From positions 248,001 to 312,000 of the forward strand of contig JBKBLN010000001.1 in the NCBI GenBank assembly GCA_046296415.1: 64,000 bases of DNA, read 5' to 3'. The notes under the pieces were generated by a model, which saw nothing but the letters and a program-made list of their open reading frames with translations, was not told the DNA's origin and made no database searches. Shown here piece after piece: positions 26,393-33,883 of this stretch (its first letter is position 1; each line of letters opens with the position of its first letter). Origin of the DNA: CAYNRA01 sp046296415 (GTDB lineage: Bacteria > Bacteroidota > Bacteroidia > Cytophagales > Spirosomataceae). The translations under genes were made by a program, and so were the position numbers.

Positions 26393-27187
26393 ATGGCACA
26401 AATTCAGTACAAAGACCTCCTAGATGCCGGGGTACACTTTGGTCACTTGACCCGGAAATGGGATCCACGCATGGCTCCTTACATCTTCATGGAGAAGAAT
26501 GGCATCCACATCATCGATTTGAATAAAACGTTGGTGAGCTTGGAGCAAGCGCAGAACTACGCGAAAAGCATCTCGCGCTCTGGCCGTAAAATCATGTTTG
26601 TTGCAACGAAGAAACAAGCTCAAGAAATTGTTTCTGAAGAAGCAAAACGTTTGAAAATGCCTTTCGTAACCGAGCGTTGGTTAGGAGGTATGTTGACCAA
26701 CTTCGCGACGATCAAAAAATCGTTGAAGAAATTGAACAACATCGAGCGTATGTTGAAAGACGAAAACACAGCGGGCAACCTTGCCAAGCGTGAGTTGTTG
26801 ATGCTCGAGCGTGACCGTGTAAAATTAGAGCGTTTGTTAGGTGGCGTAGCAGATCTAGCTAAATTACCTGCCGCTTTATTTGTAGTCGATATTAAGCGTG
26901 AGCATTTGGCAATAGCAGAAGCAAAACGTTTGGGTATTCCGGTAATCGCTATGTGTGATACCAACTCAAATCCTGAAGCTGTCGACTTCCCAATTCCTGC
27001 CAACGACGATGCCTACAAATCTGTTGAATTGGTTACCTTGGCGATCGGCCGGGCAATCGAAGAAGGTTTGATGGAACGTAAGTCTGACAAAGAATCAGAA
27101 GAGATGCAAAAAGCTGAAGACGCGAAACGCGCTGCCGACAAAGGTACTGCCGTAGAAGAAGCTCCAGCTGCTGACGCTGAAAACTAA
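26393..27187 (+). CDS. rpsB: 30S ribosomal protein S2
   Basis: 264-residue S2. N-terminus YKDLLDAGVHFGHLTRKWDP, the coiled-coil insert (about residues 105-150), and the core motif AIAEAKRLGIPVIAMCDTNS are all present. The last about 40 residues are a low-complexity Glu/Ala tail. Paired with tsf as in most bacteria. Confidence 0.98.
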   Translation: MAQIQYKDLLDAGVHFGHLTRKWDPRMAPYIFMEKNGIHIIDLNKTLVSLEQAQNYAKSISRSGRKIMFVATKKQAQEIVSEEAKRLKMPFVTERWLGGMLTNFATIKKSLKKLNNIERMLKDENTAGNLAKRELLMLERDRVKLERLLGGVADLAKLPAALFVVDIKREHLAIAEAKRLGIPVIAMCDTNSNPEAVDFPIPANDDAYKSVELVTLAIGRAIEEGLMERKSDKESEEMQKAEDAKRAADKGTAVEEAPAADAEN

Positions 27188-27224
27188 TTGTATCGGAGGG
27201 CTTTGCAGCCATCGATCATGTATG

Positions 27225-27256
27225 CAGCCCGAAGCCTTGCTTTGGGCTGTTTATTT
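27225..27256 (+). terminator. Hairpin between rpsB and tsf
   Basis: CAGCCCGAAG (27225-27234) pairs with CTTTGGGCTG (27240-27249) with one G-T pair and a 5-nt loop, followed by TTTATTTTG. Partial terminator or attenuator between the two genes. Confidence 0.7.
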
Positions 27257-27291
27257 TGAACATTTTTTTTACACTTTTAATACGATAAAAA

Positions 27292-28125
27292 ATGACTATT
27301 ACAGCTGCAGACGTAAACAAACTACGTCAACAGACAGGAGCCGGTATGATGGACTGTAAAAAAGCCCTTACCGAAGCTGAAGGTGATTTTGAAAAAGCAG
27401 TCGAGATTCTTCGTAAGGCTGGCCAAAAAGTGGCAGCTAAGCGGGCAGATAATGAGACGTCTGAAGGCGTTATTTTAGTACATACTAACGAAGCTGGAAG
27501 CGTAGCTAAGGTTTTGGCAATCGCTTGTGAAACTGAGCCAGTTTCCAAAGTAGAAAGCTTCCGGACTTTGGCCGATGCTGTTTTGGCAGTTGCTGTAGCT
27601 CAAGATGTGAAGTCGTCAGAAGAATTATTAGCCGCTTCCATGGACAATGGCCAGTCGGTAGCTGAAAACATCACAGAGTTAGTTGGTAAAATCGGTGAGA
27701 AAATCGTAATCGCTTCATTCTTCCATGTTGAAGGAGAACGCGTAGCCACCTATATCCACAGCAACGCGAAAGCGGCAGGTGTTGTTTCTTTCGGAAATGT
27801 ACAAGGAATTGACGTTTCTGAAGTAGGAAAGGACATCGGTATGCAGATCGTGTCCATGAAACCAGTTGGTTTGGACAAAGACGACGTGGACCCTGCTGTC
27901 GTTCAAAAAGAAATCGAAATTGGAATGGAAGTGGCTCGCCAAGAAGGTAAGCCAGAAGCCATGTTGGAGAAAATCGCCATGGGTAAATTGGGTAAATTCT
28001 ACAAAGAAAATACCTTATTGAACCAAGAGTTTGTAAAAGATAACTCCTTGACCATCGCTCAATTGTTGGAGAAAACGCAGAAAGGTTTGACCATCAATTC
28101 CTTCAAGCGGGTTGTGATTGGATAA
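27292..28125 (+). CDS. tsf: Elongation factor Ts
   Basis: 277-residue EF-Ts, the guanine-nucleotide exchange factor for EF-Tu. N-terminal UBA-like domain VNKLRQQTGAGMMDCKKALT (residues 8-27) and the core TDVF-equivalent segment (NEAGSVAKVLAIACETEPVSK) are present; the C-terminal module ends at KRVVIG. Single-domain-repeat bacterial length. Confidence 0.98.
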   Translation: MTITAADVNKLRQQTGAGMMDCKKALTEAEGDFEKAVEILRKAGQKVAAKRADNETSEGVILVHTNEAGSVAKVLAIACETEPVSKVESFRTLADAVLAVAVAQDVKSSEELLAASMDNGQSVAENITELVGKIGEKIVIASFFHVEGERVATYIHSNAKAAGVVSFGNVQGIDVSEVGKDIGMQIVSMKPVGLDKDDVDPAVVQKEIEIGMEVARQEGKPEAMLEKIAMGKLGKFYKENTLLNQEFVKDNSLTIAQLLEKTQKGLTINSFKRVVIG

Positions 28126-28150
28126 TTTATCTTCATCCTTTTTGAAGCGA

Positions 28151-28194
28151 TAAATCACTACGGGCCACGAAAAATCGTGGCCCGTAGTGATTTA
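28151..28194. terminator. Perfect 20-bp hairpin downstream of tsf
   Basis: A perfect 20-bp stem (28151-28170 with 28175-28194) closed by AAAA. It sits between convergent tsf and a small membrane-protein gene and probably ends both transcripts, although the T-run is short on both strands. Confidence 0.75.
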
Positions 28195-28207
28195 ACCCAA
28201 GGGTAAT

Positions 28208-28594
28208 TTAAAAATCGCCTTCTTCGGATTCTTCTACTCTCCGATTTTGTATTAAAAAATGCAGCCAAACTCCAAATTCCAAGAAAAATAGACTGGAGAA
28301 CAAACCAATAATCCAAGATCTTGGAGCTTTGAAAAAGATATCGCAGGCAATGATGATGGTTATAAATGACCAGAACAGAATGCCCAGCAATGCGGGTTTC
28401 ACCCACGGCTTTGGGCGATTTATTATGCCGTAAAGACCCCAAAGACTAAGTATTTGAGATGTGATGAAAAGGGTTATTTTGAAAGTATTTCCGTGAACCC
28501 ATTCCCTTTCGACCCAACCCCACTTCGCAAACATTTTGGTCAGAAACAAGACCAAAAATAGATAATATACCACTTTAAATAGCCAAGAAAACAT
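28208..28594 (-). CDS. Hypothetical membrane protein
   Basis: 128 residues with four predicted membrane helices (about 4-20, 36-60, 70-86 and 92-112) and a charged C-terminal tail NRRVEESEEGDF. No family recognised. Cys at about 84 lies within a helix. It is AT-richer than the neighbouring translation genes and convergent with tsf. With the 70-residue membrane protein upstream it may form a two-gene unit (37-bp gap). Confidence 0.55.
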   Translation of the reverse strand: MFSWLFKVVYYLFLVLFLTKMFAKWGWVEREWVHGNTFKITLFITSQILSLWGLYGIINRPKPWVKPALLGILFWSFITIIIACDIFFKAPRSWIIGLFSSLFFLEFGVWLHFLIQNRRVEESEEGDF

Positions 28595-28631
28595 TTTTCA
28601 ATGTGCTTAGATTGTTTTTGACTTCTTGTCA

Positions 28632-28844
28632 TCAAGATTTTTTGTTGATTCGGATGTGGCTGTAGATCACGCCGAATAGCAAGGTGCCGAACCCTAATCC
28701 TCCGATGATACCTGCGACGCTGTTTCTTTTCTCTAAAGTGTCATGTCGGCAGATCAATTGAAAACCACTCCAAATGACGATTATCCATAGCCAATATGTT
28801 TTTCGTAGGAGCTGAAATAGGCTTTTAGCTATTTGTTGAAACAT
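28632..28844 (-). CDS. Small hypothetical membrane protein
   Basis: 70 residues with two hydrophobic stretches (about 17-31 and 44-60) separated by a basic/polar loop, CRHDTLEKRN. The second helix is glycine-rich (GIIGGLGFGTLLFG). No family recognised. Upstream DNA is extremely AT-rich with no clear promoter. Confidence 0.45.
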   Translation of the reverse strand: MFQQIAKSLFQLLRKTYWLWIIVIWSGFQLICRHDTLEKRNSVAGIIGGLGFGTLLFGVIYSHIRINKKS

Positions 28845-29040
28845 TTGTTTTGGTTATTTGAAGAAGCAAGCAAGAATTTTCTTTGAAAAAAAACAAATTA
28901 ATTAGATTAAATATATTAAAAAAATGATTTTGATAGCATAGAATAATAAAATTTGAGATTAAGTAAATTCGAATAGAGTCAATACAATACTAAATATTCA
29001 AGTTTTTAATTCTCTTATAATGGAGTAGAATTATGAATTT
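28845..29040. other. AT-rich gene-free stretch
   Basis: No gene is visible. Very AT-rich, ending in ATTATGAATTTAT directly before the decayed mobile element at 29041; the same kind of ATGAATT sequence flanks the intact element at 59916. Confidence 0.5.
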
Positions 29041-29206
29041 ATATGTCTTAGTTACTTCTGTTTGGCACCTACGGTGCCTTTTCCTCTAATCTAGCCCATA
29101 AGGGGGGGGATCGGCACAAACTTTCTCCATCTCGGCGGTCTGGCCTATCTCATGATATGCTTTAGTGGCCTAACGGACCAGTTTGCGCCGACGGGGTAAC
29201 TAACTT
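29041..29206. mobile_element. Decayed MITE-like element (copy 1)
   Basis: Resembles the 176-bp element at 59916-60091. The left end ATGTCTTAGTTA corresponds to ATGTCGTTTAGTTA; the inner palindrome GGCACCTACGGTGCC (29062-29076) corresponds to GCACCAACGGTGC; CTAGCCC follows; and TAACTAAC at 29197 corresponds to the right-end TAACTAAACGAC. Size and order agree but the inner sequence has diverged strongly. Confidence 0.4.
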
Positions 29207-29328
29207 CTTACGGATTCCTACATCTCAATTCCAAACAGATTGCCCCTATGGGCCATGAGTTTCGTACGGCTGAGGATTTAGTTGCTTATGCTAATCATCG
29301 GATGTACCGCTTAACGAAACGAAATTGA
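29200..29328 (+). pseudogene. Possible C-terminal remnant of a gene
   Basis: Just after the decayed element a 42-codon open stretch without its own start reads LTSYGFLHLNSKQIAPMG, then HEFRTAEDLVAYANHRMY and RLTKRN-stop. Composition is protein-like but no family was recognised. Just upstream in another frame, 29117-29199 reads NFLHLGGLAYLMICFSGLTD followed by QFAPTG-stop. Perhaps a gene broken by insertion and decay; it could also be chance. Confidence 0.25.
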
Positions 29329-29513
29329 ATTTTGAATTTCGTTTCCTGTTGCCTTGTTGCATCAGGGCAATTTGTTTAAAACAAGGGTGTTGGAGATTCC
29401 GCATGCATGACAGAGGCATAGCATTGCTTTGTATACTAGGAAAATCGGGGAATGGGGTCTTTCTAACGAGGAGATTATTCTTTTTGACAGTATATTTTAG
29501 CGATACGCCGCCA

Positions 29514-30284
29514 TCAATGCTGTAGCTTAAAAATATTCAGGGGATCGGGGCTATGCTGGAGGAGTTTTTCGAGGATTTGGAGATCAATCTCATTGGGCTG
29601 ACGAGCATGGCCTTGATGGAATGTATCCCAAGCCTTTTGAAGATCCCCACTGTATAAATGAGCGGAGGCTAATTTCATATAGCCAAAAACAAATTCGGGG
29701 TGTTCTTGCACGGTTTTTTCTAAAATACTACGGGCTTCGAGCAATCCATTCACCTCCCCATCAGCTTGGAACTTCTCCATCAGCAGGGTGGCAAGATCAG
29801 TTTGCAGGGTTTGGTGGTGTGGTAATAATTGAGCGGCTTTTCGAAGCGACTGGATAGCACCGGGTAAGTTGGCACTTTGAAATTCGATTACACCGAGTCC
29901 CCACCAGGCATCGGCATTGTGAGCATCGAGCATCCAGGCAAGGTTGAATCGTTGGGTCGCCATGGCCCGCTGACCTTCTGAGAGGTAATCCCAACCCATT
30001 TGACTAAAGAAGTGGCTGGCTTCTGCCCGATTGCCGAATGTCTTTTCGCAGGACGAAATAAAGTGTAGATCTTCAACTTGTCGTTCCAAAGATTTGGGTT
30101 TGTATCCAAAATACGGAACATAATCTATTTCGTGGAAGCGTTCCTCTGGTACTTTACGTGCGGAAAGCTCTTGAACCGAATAGGTCGTTTTGGCGCTCCA
30201 TAGGATTTCCATCTGTCCAAGTGCCACGGCAGGTGCTTGAAGCAAGGAGAGTGAAACCCAAAAGAAACGAGAGCCAAATAGCAT
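29514..30284 (-). CDS. Secreted TPR-repeat protein
   Basis: 256 residues. A hydrophobic N-terminus (about 1-24, ending ALGQ) suggests export to the periplasm. At least three TPR-like helix pairs run from about residue 90 to 240: MGWDYLSEGQRAMATQRFNL, AWWGLGVIEFQSANLPGAIQ, GYMKLASAHLYSGDLQKAWD. TPRs mediate protein contacts; the partner is unknown. Isolated minus-strand gene, divergent from tadA with an 81-bp gap. Confidence 0.75.
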   Translation of the reverse strand: MLFGSRFFWVSLSLLQAPAVALGQMEILWSAKTTYSVQELSARKVPEERFHEIDYVPYFGYKPKSLERQVEDLHFISSCEKTFGNRAEASHFFSQMGWDYLSEGQRAMATQRFNLAWMLDAHNADAWWGLGVIEFQSANLPGAIQSLRKAAQLLPHHQTLQTDLATLLMEKFQADGEVNGLLEARSILEKTVQEHPEFVFGYMKLASAHLYSGDLQKAWDTFHQGHARQPNEIDLQILEKLLQHSPDPLNIFKLQH

Positions 30285-30365
30285 ATTCTAGAGGAAAGTG
30301 GTTCTTTTCTAATATAACGTAATTAATTTCGCAAAAAGTATTCCAAACTACGAAAAACTGATGCT

Positions 30366-30818
30366 ATGTTCCCAAGATTTTCGCATGAATTTTTTATGAA
30401 TCAAGCACTGCGATTAGCCCAACAAGCGGCCGACCAAGGCGAAGTGCCGGTGGGTGCGTTGGTTGTGACAGAACGGGGACAGATTATTGGCAAAGGGTAT
30501 AATCAGACGGAGCGACTTGGAGACGTCACGGCTCATGCCGAGATGTTGGCCCTAACGGCCGCTACGCAGACATTGGGGGGGAAATATTTAACAGATTGTA
30601 CATTGTATGTAACGCTAGAGCCTTGCATTATGTGTGCAGGTGCCTTGGCTTGGGCCCAGCTGGATCGCCTCGTATTTGGGGCCTCTGAGCCCAAACGTGG
30701 CTTTACTCGATTTCAACCTAGTCTTCTTCATCCCAAAACCCAAATTGTGTCAGGAATCTTGGATCGAGAGGCTGAACAATTATTAAAGTCATTTTTTAAA
30801 GAAAAAAGATCAAAATAA
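30366..30818 (+). CDS. tadA: tRNA adenosine(34) deaminase TadA
   Basis: 150-residue cytidine-deaminase-fold enzyme that converts A34 to inosine in tRNA-Arg(ACG). Zn ligands His57 in HAE (57-59, Glu59 as proton shuttle) and Cys87/Cys90 in PCIMC are in place. N-terminal MNQALRLAQQAADQGEVPVG and the FGASEPKRGF segment distinguish TadA from guanine deaminase. Start ATG at 30366. Confidence 0.92.
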   Translation: MFPRFSHEFFMNQALRLAQQAADQGEVPVGALVVTERGQIIGKGYNQTERLGDVTAHAEMLALTAATQTLGGKYLTDCTLYVTLEPCIMCAGALAWAQLDRLVFGASEPKRGFTRFQPSLLHPKTQIVSGILDREAEQLLKSFFKEKRSK

Positions 30819-30921
30819 TCAAGGTTCATGCCTCCAAGCGAACATTCTTGGACGGGCTTGTGTTATTTTGACAACACATGGGATTTCCCCAAATTCTTAC
30901 GAACTTAATACACAATACATT

Positions 30922-31530
30922 ATGGCTTTTACGCTGGATCCATTACCGTACGCAAACGATGCGTTAGAACCTCATTTTGATGCCTTAACTATGGAAATTC
31001 ACCATGATCGGCATCATAATGCGTATGTTACTAATTTGAACAATGCCATTGCAGGAACTGACCTAGAAAATATGGCATTGACCGACATCTTGGCCAATAT
31101 CAGTAAATACCCAGCAGCCGTACGGAATAACGGTGGTGGCCATTTTAACCACGATTTGTTTTGGAATATTTTATCTCCCACTGGTGGCGGAGCCCCAACA
31201 GGTGCCTTAGCCGACGCAATTAATGCTGCTTTTGGTTCTTTTGATGAGTTCAAAGCTGCATTTAAAAATGCGGCGATGACGCGTTTTGGGTCAGGCTGGG
31301 CTTGGTTATGTCTGAAAGCGGATGGTACTCTTTGTGTGTGTTCAACTCCAAATCAGGACAACCCTCTAATGGACGTAGCTGAGTGTCCGGGAACTCCTTT
31401 ACTAGGTTTGGATGTGTGGGAGCATGCCTACTATTTAAAATTCCAAAATAAGCGCCCTGATTTTGTTGACACCTTCTGGAATGTTGTCAATTGGAATGCT
31501 GTTGCAGAACGTTTTGACGCGGCAAAATAA
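30922..31530 (+). CDS. sodA: Superoxide dismutase (Mn/Fe type)
   Basis: 202-residue Mn/Fe superoxide dismutase, cytoplasmic. Metal ligands His27 (IHHDRHH), His77 (HFNHDLFW), Asp164 and His168 (DVWEHAYYL) are all present. GGHFNHDLFW without the Gln seen in strict Fe enzymes favours Mn or cambialistic use. Start set at the ATG at 30922 (MAFTLDPLPYANDALEPHFD), as in the family; the frame runs 18 codons further up to a TTG. A terminator follows. Confidence 0.95.
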   Translation: MAFTLDPLPYANDALEPHFDALTMEIHHDRHHNAYVTNLNNAIAGTDLENMALTDILANISKYPAAVRNNGGGHFNHDLFWNILSPTGGGAPTGALADAINAAFGSFDEFKAAFKNAAMTRFGSGWAWLCLKADGTLCVCSTPNQDNPLMDVAECPGTPLLGLDVWEHAYYLKFQNKRPDFVDTFWNVVNWNAVAERFDAAK

Positions 31531-31549
31531 GATCAAAATCCACATATGT

Positions 31550-31584
31550 AAAGAGGCTACCTGATAGGGTAGCCTCTTTGTATT
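31550..31584. terminator. Bidirectional terminator sodA / prohibitin gene
   Basis: AAAGAGGCTACC (31550-31561) pairs perfectly with GGTAGCCTCTTT (31568-31579) with a 6-nt loop; A- and T-rich ends serve both convergent genes. Confidence 0.9.
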
Positions 31585-32361
31585 TTAGGGTTTTTGCACC
31601 CCATCGATCAAGAAAGGAGTTTTTCCATCTGTCACGATCACTTTGGTATTTGGAGATTTGGCTAATTCCTGAAAAGCTTCGATACTTCGAATCATAATAA
31701 TTTCAGGAGTTAAGCCTTCGGCGAGAATCTTTTGGGCATCTCGAACCCCTTTGGCTTCAATAATCCGGCGTTCGGCATCGAGGGTGGTTTGTTTCAGGAT
31801 AAATTCCATTCGCATGGCGTCTTGTTCTGCCTGTAGTTTTTGCTCAATGGAACTAGCCAATCCTGCGGGCAACTGAATGCTCTTCATCAGGACCCCCTCA
31901 ATTATTATCCCTTGGGGAGTAAGCGACTCACTCATTTTTTGCTGAATGGCAGCCTCAATTTCGGCCCGCATACCTGAGTGCATGTCCTTTGCAAAGAACT
32001 TTGCACATACATCGGACGCGGCAGAGCGGAAAACATTGGCGATCAAAGGTTCGTACTGCAAACCGAGTGTTTGAATTACCTGTGGTACTTTATCCTGGTT
32101 CAATCGAAATAAAATCGATATTTGAGAAACCACACTTAGGCCCTCTTTTGAGGGGAGCGACATAGACAATTCCATGTTGTTGGTACGGACGGATGCTTTC
32201 ACTACCCGACCAAAAAAAGGCATAAAACCAACCACACCTGGAGGATGGATTTCGTTCGACAAAACGCCTAAATTCTGCTTAATACCTACTTCACCGGGTC
32301 GAATGACGGCACAGCTAGTCAACCCACCGACTAAAAGTGTACCTAAGATTATCTTTTTCAT
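31585..32361 (-). CDS. Prohibitin/SPFH-family lipoprotein
   Basis: 258-residue SPFH (band 7/prohibitin) protein. The signal peptide ends with lipobox GLTSC (Cys17), so it is a lipoprotein instead of using the usual N-terminal membrane anchor. The SPFH domain begins with RPGEVGIKQNLG and continues to about residue 190; a helical stretch EQKLQAEQDAMRMEFILKQT (about 170-190) and EGLTPEIIMIRSIEAFQELA fit prohibitins. SPFH proteins form large membrane rings; the target here is unknown. Confidence 0.85.
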   Translation of the reverse strand: MKKIILGTLLVGGLTSCAVIRPGEVGIKQNLGVLSNEIHPPGVVGFMPFFGRVVKASVRTNNMELSMSLPSKEGLSVVSQISILFRLNQDKVPQVIQTLGLQYEPLIANVFRSAASDVCAKFFAKDMHSGMRAEIEAAIQQKMSESLTPQGIIIEGVLMKSIQLPAGLASSIEQKLQAEQDAMRMEFILKQTTLDAERRIIEAKGVRDAQKILAEGLTPEIIMIRSIEAFQELAKSPNTKVIVTDGKTPFLIDGVQKP

Positions 32362-32464
32362 AGAGTTTACTTTTTTTCAATAACGTTAAAATTATCCAGT
32401 GGTATATATAGCCTAAATTGATTTGATCTATAAAGTGTCCTTTTTTATGCTCATGAATTTCCTG

Positions 32465-32472
32465 TACTTTTG
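32465..32472 (+). promoter_or_regulatory. -7 element before polytopic membrane gene
   Basis: TACTTTTG, a full TAnnTTTG match, 27 bp before the ATG at 32500. No TTG at the expected -33 position. Confidence 0.4.
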
Positions 32473-32499
32473 ACCCTCATTTATGTTGAGAGTTACCGC

Positions 32500-33684
32500 A
32501 TGTGGCATAGAATTTCAAGTTGGCGAATCGGCCAAATTCCTGGGGCATATATTATTTGGATGATTGTGGCTTGTTTGGGGACGATCGGAAAAGTGGTAAG
32601 CGGACCTCAGTCATACAACAATTTCCTCATCTTCCGGGGTGTATTTTGGCATACTTTGGCTGAAAAGTCGCTGTACCTGGAGTATCCTTTGGAGTATTTC
32701 GATACGAATTTGTATGGTCCGGTATTTGGTGTGGTCATTGCCCCGTTGGCGCTCCTGCCCACTCCGATTGGATGTTTATTCTGGGGCATCCTCAATGCTG
32801 GAATTTTACTCTATTCAATTCATCGTTTACCGATCACAGAACCTCAAAAGATTGGGATTTTGCTGATTGGTCTTGTTGAAATGTTGACCTCGATTCAAAA
32901 TCTACAATTTAATCCTATGCTAACCTCTTGGATTCTATTGGCCTATGTTTTGACGCGCGACGGTAAAGAGAAATGGGCAGCCTTATTTGTCGCGCTGGGA
33001 TTTATGGTCAAGATTTATGGGGTGATCGCATTGGTTTGCTGGTTTTTTTCTAAAAGGCGCTTGGTGTTTGGTGGTTGGTTTATCATTTGGTTGGCGGTGT
33101 TATTTGTGATCCCGATGGTTTTGTCGTCCCCTGAATTTGTGTGGGATTCGTATGGTGAATGGATGGCTCGGTTGGCTTCAAAAAATGAAAAAAACCGAAA
33201 TGCATTGGCCAATGCATTTATGCAGGATATATCTGTACAGGGCATGATTCGCCGAATTAGTGGGTACACATTTTGGGATGGTTGGGTACTTTTACCTGCG
33301 GCTAGTGTGTATGCTACTGCATTCTTTTTGAATTCAAAACGTTGGATTCACAAGGAGTTTCAGCAGCGTTTTCTTGCATTTTTATTGCTTGGTGTCGTGT
33401 TATTCAGTACCTCAGCCGAGAGTGCCACGTACGTAATTGCGGTCGTGGGGGTAGGATGGTGGTATATGTTGGAGACAGGCCCAAGACCTTCGTGGCAAGT
33501 TTTTTTATTACTTTTTGTCTTATTATTAACTAGCTTTTCGCCCACTGATGTATTCCCACGTGTGGTGCGAGAAGAATGGATCAAGCCCTTTTCCTTAAAA
33601 GCACTTCCTTGTTTTCTGGTTTGGTTGGTGATGGTATGGCAATTTATTATCTGGTCAAAAACTCCGCAAGATTTACAGGAATAA
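32500..33684 (+). CDS. GT87-like polytopic membrane protein
   Basis: 394 residues, about ten membrane helices. The DUF2029/GT87-like pattern shows in the first periplasmic loop (YNNFLIFRGVFWHTLAEKSL, then YGPVFGVVIAPLALLP) and GFMVKIYGVIALV. GT87 enzymes are polyprenyl-phosphate-mannose-dependent mannosyltransferases in actinobacteria; in Bacteroidota the substrates are mostly unknown. The ATG at 32500 fits the promoter-like TACTTTTG; the frame also opens at a TTG at 32470. Confidence 0.75.
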   Translation: MWHRISSWRIGQIPGAYIIWMIVACLGTIGKVVSGPQSYNNFLIFRGVFWHTLAEKSLYLEYPLEYFDTNLYGPVFGVVIAPLALLPTPIGCLFWGILNAGILLYSIHRLPITEPQKIGILLIGLVEMLTSIQNLQFNPMLTSWILLAYVLTRDGKEKWAALFVALGFMVKIYGVIALVCWFFSKRRLVFGGWFIIWLAVLFVIPMVLSSPEFVWDSYGEWMARLASKNEKNRNALANAFMQDISVQGMIRRISGYTFWDGWVLLPAASVYATAFFLNSKRWIHKEFQQRFLAFLLLGVVLFSTSAESATYVIAVVGVGWWYMLETGPRPSWQVFLLLFVLLLTSFSPTDVFPRVVREEWIKPFSLKALPCFLVWLVMVWQFIIWSKTPQDLQE

Positions 33685-33696
33685 ATTTGAAATACT

Positions 33697-33726
33697 TTGG
33701 TAATCTCAAATTCCTATTTACATTTG
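33697..33726 (+). promoter_or_regulatory. Promoter of the trp leader-trpEGD operon
   Basis: TTG at 33697-33699, 19-bp spacer, TACATTTG at 33719-33726. The transcription start should fall 4-7 bp after the -7 box, at or next to the ATG of the leader ORF (33731). Confidence 0.75.
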
Positions 33727-33730
33727 TGAC

Positions 33731-33784
33731 ATGATTTTAGCATTCAATTTTTCCCAAGGTTGGTGGTGGCGTTCTCCTCAATAG
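33731..33784 (+). CDS. trpL: trp leader peptide
   Basis: A 17-codon ORF encoding MILAFNFSQGWWWRSPQ, with three consecutive Trp codons (33761-33769). Tandem codons for the end product of the downstream operon, followed by a terminator and a competing antiterminator, are the hallmark of ribosome-mediated attenuation. Ribosomes stalling on scarce Trp-tRNA would let trpEGD be transcribed. The ATG is only 5 bp after the -7 box, so the transcript would be leaderless or nearly so. It is too short to be called by standard gene finders. Confidence 0.88.
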   Translation: MILAFNFSQGWWWRSPQ

Positions 33785-33785
33785 A

Positions 33786-33864
33786 GTTGAACAGTTATTT
33801 CATGCCTTGCGTATAAAATATTGCCAACGGCTTGCTGTTCAACACCAGCAAGCCGTTTTTTTTT
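33786..33864 (+). promoter_or_regulatory. trp attenuator (terminator plus antiterminator)
   Basis: Terminator: AACGGCTTGCTG (33826-33837) pairs perfectly over 12 bp with CAGCAAGCCGTT (33846-33857), loop TTCAACAC, nine T at 33856-33864. Antiterminator: GTTGAACAG (33786-33794) pairs perfectly over 9 bp with CTGTTCAAC (33835-33843), which covers the end of the terminator's left arm and its loop, so the two exclude each other. The antiterminator 5' strand starts 2 nt after the trpL stop codon and would be covered by a ribosome that finishes the leader, favouring termination when Trp is plentiful. Confidence 0.85.
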
Positions 33865-33883
33865 GATTTTAGACCCATTACCT

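Noticed and set aside
29325..29525. 66-codon plus-strand frame before the TPR gene
   Set aside because: No signal, family or conserved start; composition like non-coding DNA.
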